Source: Membranipora membranacea (Eukaryota; Bryozoa; Gymnolaemata; Cheilostomatida; Membraniporidae). Taken from it: a stretch of DNA of 64,000 nt. Shown one piece after another: positions 22,105 to 34,868 of this stretch. The position numbers and the translations under genes were made by a program. Below the pieces are notes generated by a model. It was given only the letters and a program-made list of their open reading frames with translations, had not been told where the DNA came from and searched no databases. The stretch spans positions 2,666,001 to 2,730,000 of the forward strand of contig OU612071.1 of NCBI GenBank assembly GCA_914767715.1, given 5' to 3'. Position 1 is the stretch's first letter, and every line of letters starts with the position of its first letter.

Positions 22105-23133
22105 TGTGGTACGGGAAATCTCGAAAGGGTGGAACACCTGGCCGTTACCTGGCTAGGGTTTGGTTCTCAGGCTAACGGTATCTAGCTAAACAAACTCACC
22201 ATGAATGAGTCGAGAGAGGATAACTCCTGGGTAGAGGATTCCTGGATAGCGGATTCCTGGATAGCTATCTTCAGCCTTGAGAGGGTCGTACTGGTGGCAA
22301 AGCCAACCTAGCAGAGCTGTTTACTGAGGGTCGTACTGGTGGCAAAGCCAACCTAGCAGAGCTGTTTACTGAGGGTCGTACTGGTGGCAAAGCCAACCTA
22401 GCAGAGCGGTTTACTGAGGGTCGTACTGGTGGCAAAGCCAACCTAGCAGAGCTGGTTACTGAGGGTCGTACTGGTGGCAAAGCCAACCTAGCAGAGCTGT
22501 TTACTGAGGGTCGTACTGGTGGCAAAGCCAACCTAGCAGAGCTGGTGCCTCGAGTAGCTTACAAGCGGAGCTTGTAGCGGGTGCATTTCTATCTGATAGT
22601 ATACGTTGCGAAGCGGGATGTACCCTGACCTTGCCCTCTGCGCAGATTAAGCGGGACGCACCCGGAACCTGGACAGTGTAGCCTTAGCTATATGAGGTGT
22701 ATGGACTATATATTCAGACCGGACACTGAAACGCACTTGCTGGGAGTAATATTGGAAATGCGATAGACTGTCTGTGATAATACTGTAAGACGGTGCAGCC
22801 GTCTTAATATTAAGTTCCATGTCGATAATTGCCAAGATTAAATGTGTATAGAATATATATTTATGATGTCCGTGAGATTGCTTCTGCAATAAATATATAT
22901 ATGTTGAAGCCGTCTACATGATATTGATAATATAATATGTTCCAGTTTAAATCAGGGTAGATAACCCTTTTCACATCGGAATGACTCTGTTTGACTTTGA
23001 ATATTCTATATTTAGAATATTCAAAATTAGTAGGCATGATACATCCATTATAATAGCAGACAGCAAGAGTTGTCCCCTCAATAATGCGTGTTACTGGGCT
23101 CGCTGCATTATTTATAGCCTCAAAACTACCTCA
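22105..23133 (-). repeat. 5' LTR (right), 1029 bp
   Basis: Pairs with 3441-4409. It is 60 bp longer: one extra 45-bp repeat plus a 15-bp duplication (GATTCCTGGATAGCG). It should contain the promoter driving leftward transcription, but no TATA box was assigned. Confidence 0.95.
22281..22550. repeat. 45-bp minisatellite inside the right LTR, six copies
   Basis: Same unit as at 3602-3826, with one more copy. Confidence 0.9.
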
Positions 23134-23138
23134 ATATA
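23134..23138. repeat. Target-site duplication ATATA, right copy
   Basis: Matches 3436-3440 and closes the Gypsy insertion. Confidence 0.65.
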
Positions 23139-24090
23139 CTATATAAAAATTGATGAATTATAAAACCATCTTTAAATCATAATATTATATTCTATTCATA
23201 CCTGTGTAATTGACACTATTTGACCCCAACATGGAAGCTATATTCTCTCCCAAAGACTGGCACCACTGCTGGGCTGCAGGGTACTGATGGTAGACAGATG
23301 CTCAGCCCACTACTGAGCGGTGGTACACATCTCCAAATTCAGCCTCAACTTTCCTGCTCTGTGCTTAGCTCTATATTAATATTAACCTCCATTTCTCAAT
23401 TTGGGCGGGACTTAGACAAGGTGATGGCTCTGATTGGCTGTGGATACCTGTGGATACCCCTCTGCCAAATGAGCGTCATCTTGACAGGGAGTTTGAGACT
23501 AAACTTGAAAATCCCTGGTCCTAATCTTATGTTGAGCTAATCCATTTTGGATTTGTGAAAAATAGCCGATTCCTAACCAGATTCTAAAACCTTAGGTGTG
23601 ACCTCAACCCTAGCCTGACAGCGATATTAACAGTGTTACTAAAACAGTAACCTTAGTTTTTGTGTGTACCCAGAGCATCTTTTCTGAATTCACCTGTTGA
23701 CTGTTTAGGTTTGACTTTCACTGCTCCACTGCTAGCTGGGACCTTCAAAAGGAAAAAGGTTGAAGTATTTTTACAAATTGTTAACAGATAGTCAAATATT
23801 TAATATTTTTTCCCGCAGTTTTTACAGAACAGTTAACAGGTAGTCAAAGTTAGCTGTCTACTTATTCCTTCCTGTAAAAAGCCAAAACGGATGTATGTGA
23901 ATGTCGGTGCAGGTTACATACAAAAAAATGAATGAAATCTGATTGATTGCTAAAAATTACCAATCTAAAATGCTACCAAATTTTTAAGTTGAGTGTTGTC
24001 TTATTTGACACCCACATAGTGTCAGACAAATCATAAACAGGGTCTTATTGCAATTTAAAATGTTTTTTAAAATCTTTATTGTTAGTCACT
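23139..24090. other. Non-coding stretch, nothing recognised
   Basis: A 106-codon plus-strand frame at 23220-23540 has no recognisable motif and no splice context. I do not call it a gene. Confidence 0.45.
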
Positions 24091-24099
24091 CACCACAAT

Positions 24100-24285
24100 A
24101 GTGTGCCTTAAGGGCGAGGCTGCAATGTCTGCGCCAATTTGCTCTTAGTTTGTAGGCAGGTCTGAGCACACCTGGGGGTCCAACAACTCCCATTAGTCAG
24201 TGGACTGCAGTAGATCTGAACCCACGACCTTCAACACTTGCATGCTGAAAGACTGACGCTCTAACCACTGAGCCAACTCCTCAAC
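24100..24285 (-). mobile_element. tRNA-derived SINE
   Basis: On the minus strand a tRNA-like head carries an A box (TTGGCTCAGTGGTTAGAGCG) and a B box (GGTCGTGGGTTCAGATC) at tRNA-like spacing. The sequence cannot close an acceptor stem, so it is not a working tRNA gene. The tail runs to about 24100. RNA polymerase III would use these boxes. Confidence 0.7.
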
Positions 24286-24289
24286 ACCA

Positions 24290-26930
24290 AGTACCCAAGT
24301 TTGCAAAATGCAAAATTTGTAAAGACGGTGCTGCAAAGATGACTAAAAGAAATTAACATGCTCATTTAAAAAAGAATCAACATACCAATTCACAGCATGC
24401 TTTTGATTTTGGACAGATAATTTTTTTTTAAATTTAAGACTCTCATCATACTCAATAGGTCACTGACCCTAACAAAGGCCGCGTACTTCTTTGATATCCA
24501 TTTTTAGGTAAGAACCATATCCCCTTCTGCTAAACTGATCAAAGCTGATAACCACAGTCGAAACTAAGACTAACAGTTCAAAAAATCTTTATTAAATTAT
24601 GTTAACTAAGCGAATTTAAGAGCCTACCTTCAGGGTTAGACTATCAAATAGTTGTGTCGACATCAAGTCAAAGAATAAAAAAACGATATCCATAGAGAAT
24701 TGAGATTATACCAGATGTTTTACCGCAAGCTGCAGGCGAGGAGAAAATACAAGAATATGCATAATGTTTCTTCATTTTCCTCCTTAAAATTAATCAGTAA
24801 TGTAATTTACTTTGATTAACAGTAATTTTTGTAAACCAATCCAAGTATTATATAAAAGATAAGAATGTAAACTGACGCAAGTTTAGAATTTCAATTTGGT
24901 GGATGGAAGGGGAAACACTGCTATCACTTAGGAGAAACCTCATATTTTAGGTACTCAACTAACAATGACATTATTTCAATGTGAAAACAAATTAGGAGTC
25001 GTCTTCCTACTTGTCAGGTGGTGACAACTCGGAACAGGAATAGAGCAGATGAAAAAGACTACCAGAGAGGAGTTTGATAGTTAGCAAATCCTCCTGCGAA
25101 TATTTTCCTCATCTAGGGAAATGACTTACCAGTTTTGAGACCGGTGTTGTGTGATCTTAAGTCATAATCCTTAATCTCACTGTACCACTGATCAACACAC
25201 TCAGAACCTGACAAGTAAGACTCAAGTTTACAGTCATATAAACGAAGCAAAACACCAGCTCAAGAGGTATTCAGATATCTACAAATTTACTGGTACACCG
25301 GCACCACCACACACGCAATATCCAGCACAGATCACATTGTTTACCGAGGTGATGCTACCTGTTTGTATGATCAGAATGGAACATTAATACAATATCATAT
25401 TATATCATATCAAGTAACATTCCTTATTGAAAGGCATTAAAATTTGAAAATAATTGTGATAACCAGTTTATGGTCCGTGTACAAACAGGAAAACTGGCAC
25501 AAACATTTCTATTATCCACCCCCTCCCTTGAAGCAGGGATGGAATGGAATTGGCATTAGCCAACAAATCAACTTGTATACTCATTGGCAGGATATATAAA
25601 CTCATAGGGGAACCTATTAACCAATGAAAGTCCCCGACCGCCGGAGCATTAATTTATAAATGTAGCCCGCGTGTCATCAAAAGGAGTTTGGTGTGACAAC
25701 TTGGAGGCAATTTAGAGGACAAGGAGTGGGTACACATGTTACTTGTTAGGTACTTAGTTTGATTCATAGATACACATGCTCTGCTGTGGTGTAGTTAGCA
25801 TGCGTGTATTCGGGAGCCATAATGGATGAGGTCTTCCCAGCGATGTTCTCTCCAAGGGGACCATCTTTGCACTGGTGACCGCTGTGCTTCAACTCACCAG
25901 AGCTGCCATAAAAAAACAACAATTATCATGATCAACAGCGATCTTAAGTATTAACATTAACTTAACAATTCATATGCTGGACATATGCTGCCTAAAGTAT
26001 GTTAGTATTGTGAGAAAGAACACCAGCCATCCACATCACCATAACCTACATTCACTAGCAATAAATGACAGGCACCATCACAAAACCACAACCCTCCCTA
26101 ATTTCAGCACTGCTCTTTGCAGAATAACATAAAATGCACATAAATGCATCAATGCCTTCTTATTGTTTTTTTTGTTTTATTCTTGTTTTCACATGGTCCT
26201 ATTTGCTTCATGCGTTGATCTTGATCGGTGGTTGATGAAATTCATAATAATAATAATTATGTGGCAACAATCAATTTTCACCTTAGCTTCATTGTTTAGC
26301 TTTCTGTCGGACTAAATGCTGAACTGACATCGAGAGATAAAACACGCCAGTTAGAAGGCAGCCAACAGCGGGCTCTGGTAAGTGACTCTTTTGTTTGATT
26401 ATAACATTACCAGAAGTGATCTAAATACTAGACTGGACTGTAGGCCAAGGTGATCAACCTGGTGCATAACCTCATAGTCATCAATCTTCACTGTATGTAC
26501 AGTCTAGACATTCTCATCTCTGCCCGAGATTTAACCAGAAAATGGGAGATAACTTGAAACAGAAGTTCCTTAAAGAAACTTGTGTAGGCTCAAAACCGCG
26601 ATGATCCATTAGATCGAGGAGGGCCACAATGGTGTTACACTAGGAATAACTGTTACATCAGAATTTATCTCTCATTCCGAAGGGAGCCGGAGACATTGTA
26701 AACTAGCTTCAGTGAAAAATTCAAACAGGGGTTTACTGCCTACAAGACATTTGCGTTACTCCCGTGCACCGTCCAGTTTGACCAAAAGGTCAAACTGAAA
26801 ACGACTTGTTACAGTCATTGAGGCCAAACTCTGTCAGTGAAATATTTTGAGAGAGTAAGAATGAACAACTGGATATATATTTCTTGTGATCTACAAAACA
26901 GGATAATCTGAGAACCCTGAACTGAGTCAG
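24290..26930. other. Intergenic DNA, nothing assigned
   Basis: AT-rich sequence with scattered short frames, none supported by motifs. A few AG-ended pyrimidine tracts exist but define no exon I can defend. Confidence 0.5.
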
Positions 26931-26937
26931 AGAATAC

Positions 26938-27176
26938 CTGAATGTACAAGTAGAAGTATACACTGCTGGTGAATTCCGCTGGTGGGTTGAGTATACTGCT
27001 GGTTGTTGGTGCTGGTGGGTCGTGTGAACCATTGGTGGTTGCCTTGGGTTGGTTGTGTGCAACGCTTGTGTTTGTTGCCTGTGAATTGTATACACCGCTT
27101 GTGGACGTTGCTGTGAGTGGATTGTATGCCCAGCAGCTGTCTGTGGCTGGTTTTGCCTGATCTTAATCTGCGCTCT
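26938..27176 (-). CDS. Possible exon encoding His/Gln/Pro/Thr-rich repeats
   Basis: An open minus-strand stretch starts after CCAACAG (candidate acceptor) and ends at TTCAG|GTATTC (candidate donor). It encodes about six loose repeats of 11-12 residues built around (A/M)VY(T/S)(I/T)H..QQ.P, such as AVYSTHQRNSP. DNA-level repetition alone can produce such a frame, so coding status is uncertain and no family is claimed. Confidence 0.35.
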
Positions 27177-27738
27177 CTGTTGGTCAGAAGAACACGTTAA
27201 TGTTCAGATTCCATGCAAATATCTATAATCAGTGGATAGCTGACTGTTGGCTTCCAGACGGATAGAATGGTGTGACAGCAGTGTGACGGGGGTGAAGTTC
27301 AGCAGTGCAAATAAGCAGAGGACAAGGCAACCTTCATGTGATGCAAAATATGTCAAGATTGTAGTCAAACATTTATACGATCAACAGCTCACCAGCTCAA
27401 ATAATTCCAGAACAAGACATACAGATTATTACCGTCTATACAGGCGACTTCTGATAGACAAACTGACCATGTAGACATATTGAATGAAGTGAGTATAAGA
27501 GACTGCAAAGACACATCGTCACTCATTCCGACCCGCTAAACTTCAGTCTCTAAATGTGCTCCAGCCGCAGACCAAGTGTCACGATTTGTAGTGTAATGTC
27601 ATTTCTGAAACTGATTTAGACCACACTGACATCGAGACTAAACTGTGAATGGAGGTTTAAAAAAAAAGTTGAGAGATCTGAACTCAGGTGGGACCAGCCT
27701 TGTCAAACGACCACCCAAATAAAATGGGCCGCGTGACG

Positions 27739-28048
27739 AGGCTAAGGTCGGACTGCATGCCATCACTCCAGGCTAGGGTCGGACTGCAGGCCAACACTCC
27801 AGGCTAAGGTTGGACTGCATGCCATCACTCCAGGCTAAGGTCGGACTGCAGGCCATCACTCCAGGCTAAGGTCTGACTGCAGGCCATCACTCCAGGCTAA
27901 GGACAGACTGCAGGCCAACACTCCAGGCTAAGGTCGGACTGCATGCCATCACTCCAGGCTAAGGTCGGACTGCAGGCCATCACTCCAGGCTAAATTCGGA
28001 CTGCAGGCCATCACTCCAGGCTAAGGTCAGACTGCAGGCCATCACTCC
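27739..28048. repeat. 31-bp tandem repeat, ten copies
   Basis: Unit GGCTAAGGTCGGACTGCAGG + CCATCACTCCA, with variants GCATG and CCAACACTCC. It is absent from the paralogous copy B, so it expanded after the duplication or was lost there. Confidence 0.95.
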
Positions 28049-28654
28049 TAGACAGGATAATCCGAACCTTCAGAATTCATTGAATTGAGTTTATTCCCTT
28101 GATTTTATTTTGAGTGTTGTTTTTTTGTTTTCTCTGCACATCAAGGAGAAAATCGTCGGCTGATGGTTGATGCAATAAAAAATGTACATATATAAGAACT
28201 GGTCCCAAAAAGGGATGTTATAAATCTATCTTACTGTCAGCGATCTAAGGAATAGTTTATAAGCATGTATCTTACCTGTGAGATTCAGAGAGCAGCAGTA
28301 GAGATCCAACGTCAGCATAGACAGCGACCCAACAATGTATGTGGAATTCTTCTCTAGCTCACCTATATTGAACAAACATAGCTTACCTTTTATCTCTGGC
28401 CCATAGCCTGTAACTTTCTCAAGTTAAGCATCGTATGTGTGCAAACAACTATATGAAACTGACTGATATGATCTGTGGCCATAAGGGGAATGCATTTTTA
28501 TGATACTCAAACAAGAAGAGATAATTAAATATTAGCTGATATCAGTGGTAACATGGTAAATGTTTTGACACTGTGACCAATATTAATCAATGTGAGGGGA
28601 ATGCTCCCAGCCCTAGATCAAGTTTGACCCACTTTTCCCCCGTTGGAATTGCCC

Positions 28655-28684
28655 CCCTCTACTGACACGCGTGTCAGTAGAGGG
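28655..28684. repeat. Perfect 30-bp palindrome
   Basis: Arms of 15 bp centred on ACACGCGTGT, inside copy A. Copy B lacks it. Confidence 0.95.
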
Positions 28685-31079
28685 TGGCCAATATCTAAGG
28701 CATTTAGGGAACGGCGCCTCTGATTTATTAAGTCTACCACTTTGGTGTTGAAATTTACTAATACTAACACTTGTAGGGACTGGTTTTTTTGGTGTATCTG
28801 GTGGGTACATATTGTCAAAGTTGAAATGCTTCTATATAGTTTTAGCATGTTAATAACTCAGATACACAAGACGGGGACCCTGCCTTCTTACATTAGAAGT
28901 TACGGGACCTTTTGGGCTGAGTGAGCAAGAAAGCGAGAAGAATCTTAAAACAACCTGATGTTATAACAATTCATTAATTCAAATTAAATAAAAGTACACT
29001 ATTATACGATGCCAAATAATTAACACCTCCCCCCCCACCCCTATATACCCACCAGGTAAACCCAACAACCAAACCCTGAATACTGTGACAATTCGTATAC
29101 TGCCTCAATATTTACATATCATGATTTGCAGATACTAAAAAATCCATTCACAATGTCATGAAGCAGTAGAGTTTCCTCAGTGACACAGATCTTAGGGCCA
29201 TTCATAGTCATAACATGGTACATTTCTAGTGACAGTGTCGCTCTAAATAATGATTATTAAAATATATTACAATCTTGTCAGTATTGTTTAGCCAGTACCT
29301 ATATTTTTACATTTCATCCAGAGAGAACAGGTAAGACATGAATAAGTGTGTCAATGGTCCACGATATTATCATTTATTCGTCACTGAAGCTGGTCCAAAT
29401 TCAAAGTCTTACAGCGAGCTTGTGCTATGAACAGCAGCGACACATGGAATAGAACAAATTGTAGAAACTTTATTGCAGGTAGAAACATATGCTAGCCTTT
29501 TCTTGTGGCCAGTTTTTGTAGAAATGATAATGTGGCTAGGTCTAATGTCCCGAAGTTACGGTGAGTCTATTCACACCTTTTCAAACTACTTGAACTCTTA
29601 TCATTGTGAGAACACGTAAAGTAGATATTTTAAATAAAGTACACCCAAGTTTGTTGAGATAAAATTAATCCGTAGCTTCAATAGATTCAAGGTTTGTTTG
29701 AGATGACTGATCGAATTCCACCAACGATATTCAAAGCTCGAGGAGCGATTTAACACCATTGTATTCTTGGGTTGGAAGAAAACCACTTCTTCATCGATAA
29801 CAGATCAAACCAACCCTATCATTTGAAGTTTGGTGTTAATCTATAGATTGCACGCATGAAACAAGGTTACAGGCAGTTAATGCCTGGGATTTTTCACAGA
29901 GGCTTAGCTCAAGTTAGTACACATCATTTTGTATATATATATGTATATATATATATGTTTTTGTTGAAGAAAGTGATAGCCTTCGGCTTATAAAGCTTTG
30001 GGTGTAAGCTCAAAGGGGTTGAAGTTATCTTATCTCAGCTTCTAAGAGGACAACTCCAAATTCTAAAATCAATAAGACAGTGCAGATTCTAGGGCACCAT
30101 TCAGTATCGTGATCCAATGAGTAATAGAGCGGTATGCGATGCAGGTACTTGTTAGCCAGAGCTGACTACGGAATGCTAGGACCCAGTCGTTGTGTGGTAA
30201 TAACCTAGTGCCCAGCACTTAGAAGTTGTAAAAAAAAGCATCAAACAGTAAATGAATATACTGTCATATCTTGTTTGAGTAGTGTGAATCCCCTCTGCGG
30301 TGTTTAAATACTCCACGTTACAAAACCCCTTCGAGATCATAATTTGAAGATGCTGAGTAACCTTTTATTGATGTCTGTATCCTTGCAAATATTTTTTTCT
30401 ACAGGTGACTCATCAAAATTTGAATTCATAGGCTGATGCTCAAAATGATCAAGTTGTGATACTACTCGACAATGTATCGTTTATTCTGTTCAGCTAGGAA
30501 TTACTTATTTTATGTATTATGTTTATTTCTGTGGAAGGCTCAACACAAAAGAAAATATATGTTTATCTATCTTTAAATAACACTAATGAGTGTAATATAA
30601 TATCAGAAGAACATGATGATACAAATCAGAACACTGATTGGTCAACAGAATATTCTCAGATTACATAGTGTGAACTCCTATGAAGGTGAAAAAGTTTAAA
30701 CACTATCATATCTCAAATTAAAAAGTTAAATGTTATTATAATAATAATAATAGTGTTACAGATAGAAGATGATTTCGTAAATAAATATGAGTGCATAACA
30801 TACTTTACAGCTGAAATTGTATCCCTCTTGAGCAGTGGTGTTTAATAATTGGGCTCGCTGTTATAATGGTTTTCAGGTTCATTGTTAGGCATCAAGTAGG
30901 CTTCTGTGTCAGGTATGGTTTCAACTCCAGAGTGGTGATGCCCTCTGTTGTTTATTGGCTGTATACGAGAAGGTTCTGAACTACAAAATGCAAAGGGTTA
31001 ATCAAACAACACTGTAACTGAAGATAATCCCAATTGTAAAATAAACATGGCATTATATGCAAAAGCGTGCCAACTTCTT

Positions 31080-31214
31080 GCGCAGGGTCGTAAATAGCAG
31101 TTTTCCGAACCCTGTTAGAAGATTTGATGGCCGAAGATTTATGAGGTTCTAAACAATCTGCAGCGAATTTGTTACCAGTCATGTCTGCAGGTGTCACTCT
31201 CTCGATAGCAGGGG
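31080..31214 (-). CDS. Possible exon, family unknown
   Basis: A strong acceptor (long T-run, then TTTTGCAG) at 31215-31218 opens a frame encoding ERVTPADMTGNKFAADCLE followed by a Lys/Ser/Arg-rich stretch. No convincing donor was found, so the 3' edge is a guess. It could be an isolated or terminal exon, or chance. Confidence 0.3.
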
Positions 31215-31249
31215 CTGCAAAATAAAAAAGCAACTTCAATGATAACTGT

Positions 31250-33119
31250 CAGCAGTTATCACACCTGGATATATGATATTATTATTTAATTGAATAAGAG
31301 TTGATCCCCGACTTCGCAAGACATTCTGACGATTCCAAGCCAGGTAACGTCACAAAAACAAAAACTCAACCTACAACGGAAGAAGACAGCCAAGCAAAGC
31401 TCCATGAAATATGAAAATTGTTCATCCTGACAACAAAGTACTTCACAAATTTTAAAAGACTTACTAGTGTGGCCCTGGGGGCCGCTCTCTTTGTTTTACA
31501 TACACCCATGTTCACAAGGGAACTCAGTCTTTTGACGAGTTGACTCAAAAAGTTCTGATTGTTTGATACGAAGAGCTGCATGCGAACTAATCTGGACACA
31601 AACTTATGCAGAGGATATTAGGATGTTGCCGCAAGCGGCTTCTAGCAGCAGTTATTTCTCAGGAGTGTATGGTGTGGCAAATTCAAAACTACCCTCAATT
31701 TGTTGTAATGAGATCCTAGCAGTAACTTATTCATTAACGCATACATGAGTAAAGGTTATTTTCCGAACTGTATTATTTTGTGACCACGCCAGACTCAATA
31801 TTCGCAATATATGCACAATCACTGCCCTTTTAACCCATATTGTCTAGGCAGAAATATGTACGCCCCTGTAAAGAGCCCTGTCACATAACGTAACAGGTAT
31901 CATTTATGTATTTGTTATAATGCATTGTATAATAATAATAACCCCTGAATATTCCCAATGTACCTGTTAGTGATTTACATTAATTATTACCTTATCATTC
32001 CTCAATTATCTCTATTAAAAATGACCCTAGGAATAACATCCTACCAATCCATATAAACTGTTTAGGCTATCATATTTATATGTGTACGCCGATAGATCTG
32101 TTTGACAAGTTTATACTGCTATGACTTTCTTCTATCGGCTCTTTGAGCTTTGTCCCCCCCCCCCCCATTATGATGTATCTATGGTTTAGTCTAACAATAT
32201 TATTAACTTTTATATAGTCTGAGCCCCCCAGACGTTTGCCCCTCGCCCGACGGCCCCCGGATCCAGGACATTATTTTGCAGGTCATTCCCTTCATACTGA
32301 GTATGCAGCTGTGTAACGTCATTGCAAAGAAAGATAAGGAACAGACAACTCTAAACTAGAGAAGTGTGATCATTATACACAAGCAGGAGATGTGGGTTAT
32401 TTTAGAGTTAACAGATTGCCAAATTGGTTACTGACTATGTGTCAAGATCACAGGCTACACTTATCATAATCTATTACCTTCTGGCGAGCAATGCAAATAC
32501 ACCCCAACATTTTAACCTAAGTACAAATATTTAGCGATAAAACAAGGACTGTGATAAAATACAGCGGGCAGCGCATGACAAACTGCCTCTACCTGTAATT
32601 TATTATCTATAACTGTTACTAAGGAGGCCCTGCCTAGAGTAATAAAACATTCACAAGTGGAGACGTTCACTTTTTGGGCTGAGTTGAATAGTGAAATTTA
32701 TGGCTGCCAAGTATTCACTCACCATTTTTAATTTGGCTAGTAAATCCAGTGCTAACTGACATTAATGAGTCATTCCCATCCTACCTAAACTTAGCCCTAG
32801 CTAATATTTACTTGATCAGGATGTTGTTATGACTGTATCTATGTGACTCATCATTGTTCTGTAACCTGCATACCTACAAGCTCCTGCTATATGTAACAGC
32901 TTGCATGTGTACACAGTTATCTAGGGACGTAGGACAGCGCCCCAACCTGACTCAGCCCTAAAACCTGAGACCAGCTTGTATGAATGAGTTTCATAAAATT
33001 TATTTGCCCTCTGAATGAAATGTCTGAACTAGCGATCCTAGGGGAGTAATCATTAGCTAGAGTCCAGTACAGATAGCTTGCAGGTGACTTTATGTTAGCT
33101 TTCACCAAATTGTGGCTAG
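31250..33119. other. Intergenic DNA with a poly-C run
   Basis: No supported gene. A run of about 15 C lies at 32153-32167. Short frames are unsupported. Confidence 0.5.
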
Positions 33120-33123
33120 TTAA

Positions 33124-33647
33124 AGACTCAGATGGACCACAGCAATAAATTGTCTGGCAGCTAGTTCTGCAGTAATAATGCAATATTTCATCATTTAGAA
33201 AATCCAGAGCACGCGTGGGTAAAAAATTATGTGTAGTGTTAGGAGTTGTCCTCCCTTCTCATCTAAGAGCTATGAGGTATTTATGCGCCCTAATGCTGTG
33301 CCAATATCATAAGCTTACATTTCAAAATACATTTAATTGCAATTCTTTCCCACATAAGTTCCGAATAAATATAGTTCAATTGTCAGGAGACATTTTACAA
33401 CAGTAGATAACTTCATTTAATAAATTTTACAGTTGTCTCAAGTAGATAGAAGTATTAGCTCATTAGGTTGGCACAGCACTAGGGCGCATAAATACTTCAT
33501 AGCTCTTAGACGAGAATGGAGGACAATCCCTAACACTACACATAATTTTTACCAAAAAATGCTCTGAATTTTCTAAATGATAAAATATTGCACAATTACT
33601 GCACAACTAGCTGCCAGACTATATATTGCTGTGGTCCTTCGTAGTCT
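33124..33647. mobile_element. TTAA-flanked MITE, 524 bp, long inverted arms
   Basis: Flanked by TTAA at 33120-33123 and 33648-33651. Arms of about 190-200 bp pair with few mismatches, starting AGACT...GGACCACAGCAATA on each strand. The middle is short. It is non-coding. TTAA targets are typical of piggyBac (also Kolobok) elements, so it is probably mobilised by such a transposase encoded elsewhere. Confidence 0.82.
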
Positions 33648-33651
33648 TTAA

Positions 33652-34868
33652 GGTGAGAGCCTATATGAAGTAAAGAGAGTCAGCGAATTTTAGCTGGTTA
33701 TTACTAACTTATTTTCAAGCATGAGTAAAAAAAAACTTTTTTCTACTGGTGCGCCACATGTAGTTACCTTCATGGTTAGGGGATGGTGCGATGGGACAAT
33801 CACGTCATCACCCAAGCGCTATGCACATGGTTTATTCATTACATAATATTACAATGATTGATTTGGTGGGATTCGTGGGTTTGAGTCCTACTTGAGGAGC
33901 TTTCATGATGAATCAACCAGCCCCCAGCGCCCCAGATGTACCCATATACATTTACCCTCATGCGCTGTAATTCCCATGAGTTAGATGAATATTGTCTATT
34001 GGCAGCGCTGTCAATGACACAACGTCACAGAAAAGCTAATTTAGATATCAAAGTTTCGCTGGAGAGAAAGTGTTTTATCGCCGAATCGTCTCAGTACTCC
34101 TCAGTGATGTCCATTACTGAATATACTAGTTACCGCTCAACACTATTTTATGGCGCTGCCAGTACTTTTATAATTAAGGCAGCATTGTATTGTAAGATTG
34201 CAGAAAATAACTTTTAAGAATTCCAGAAAGCAGCTCTATACTATATATGTTAGCTTCTTTTGTAGACAAAATTTTTTTCTTAACATTATTGTTTACGTAT
34301 AGCCACAACCAAGTTCTTAATACAATATAAATTTACATAGTGTACGATATATATTATAGTAAAACCCATTCTTTCATAATTATAAACTGTAAATGTTTTT
34401 ACTAAGACTGTCACAATTAGCATTTTGTGTAAAGGTTGGCATCACATCATTGATTGAGGATCTAGGCTTGACTAAATATTTATTGTGTTTCCTTTTGTAT
34501 TGAATGTTTAGTGCAGGAACAGATTGAAATATTGTGTTGTAATAGGATTTAGAATTAGACTAAGTTGCACACAAGAGCTGAGAGGGGTTACAAATAAATG
34601 TCATCATGCTGTTTCTAAATGGGGAAGAGGGAAGGATTGATGGATGTTAGCTACAATTGAACACAATTTGTGTACTAATGTCAGTTTACAGAAACCAGGG
34701 AGGGTAACTATCAACGTATATTGATATGACTTTGAGGTGAACTTCTGATTAGAACATAACTTCAAACTTGGACGATGATTGAAAAGACTAAGGCAAAAAC
34801 TGAACCCTGAGATCAACTTCTAAACCCGAAATATCCACCTGACATTGAATTTGTGAAGCCGCAACAGC
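33652..34868. other. Intergenic DNA, nothing assigned
   Basis: No motif-supported gene. A 93-codon plus-strand frame at 33936-34217 is unrecognised. Confidence 0.45.

Larger units (their letters stand above)
3441..23133 (-). mobile_element. Ty3/Gypsy LTR retrotransposon with an 11.3-kb nested insert
   Basis: The two LTRs (3441-4409 and 22105-23133) are in the same orientation, differ by only about ten substitutions plus repeat-number changes, and are bounded by TG...CA. The element is transcribed leftward: 5' LTR at right, then primer-binding site, gag with two CCHC knuckles, protease, RT, RNase H and integrase, then the 3' LTR at left. RNase H before integrase is the Ty3/Gypsy order. Total span is 19,693 bp, but subtracting the nested element and its target duplication leaves about 8.4 kb. 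The similar LTRs suggest a fairly recent insertion. Several frameshifts in gag-pro and the nested insert make this copy non-functional. I see no clear polypurine tract next to the 3' LTR. Confidence 0.95.
27519..30757. repeat. Segmental direct duplication, copy A
   Basis: Collinear with 34869-35387 plus 39233-40952. Shared landmarks include CATTCCGACC...CTAAACTTCAG, CTTGTAGGGACT.GTTT, GGCCAGTTTTTGTAGAAATG and CTAAGAGGACAACTCC. Copy A alone contains the 31-bp minisatellite. Divergence is substantial, so the duplication is old. Confidence 0.85.

Noticed and set aside
23220-23540. 106-codon plus-strand ORF
   Set aside because: No motif, no splice context and no related copy in the window.
24205-24285. 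Functional tRNA gene
   Set aside because: Boxes A and B are good, but no acceptor stem can form; a SINE head fits better.
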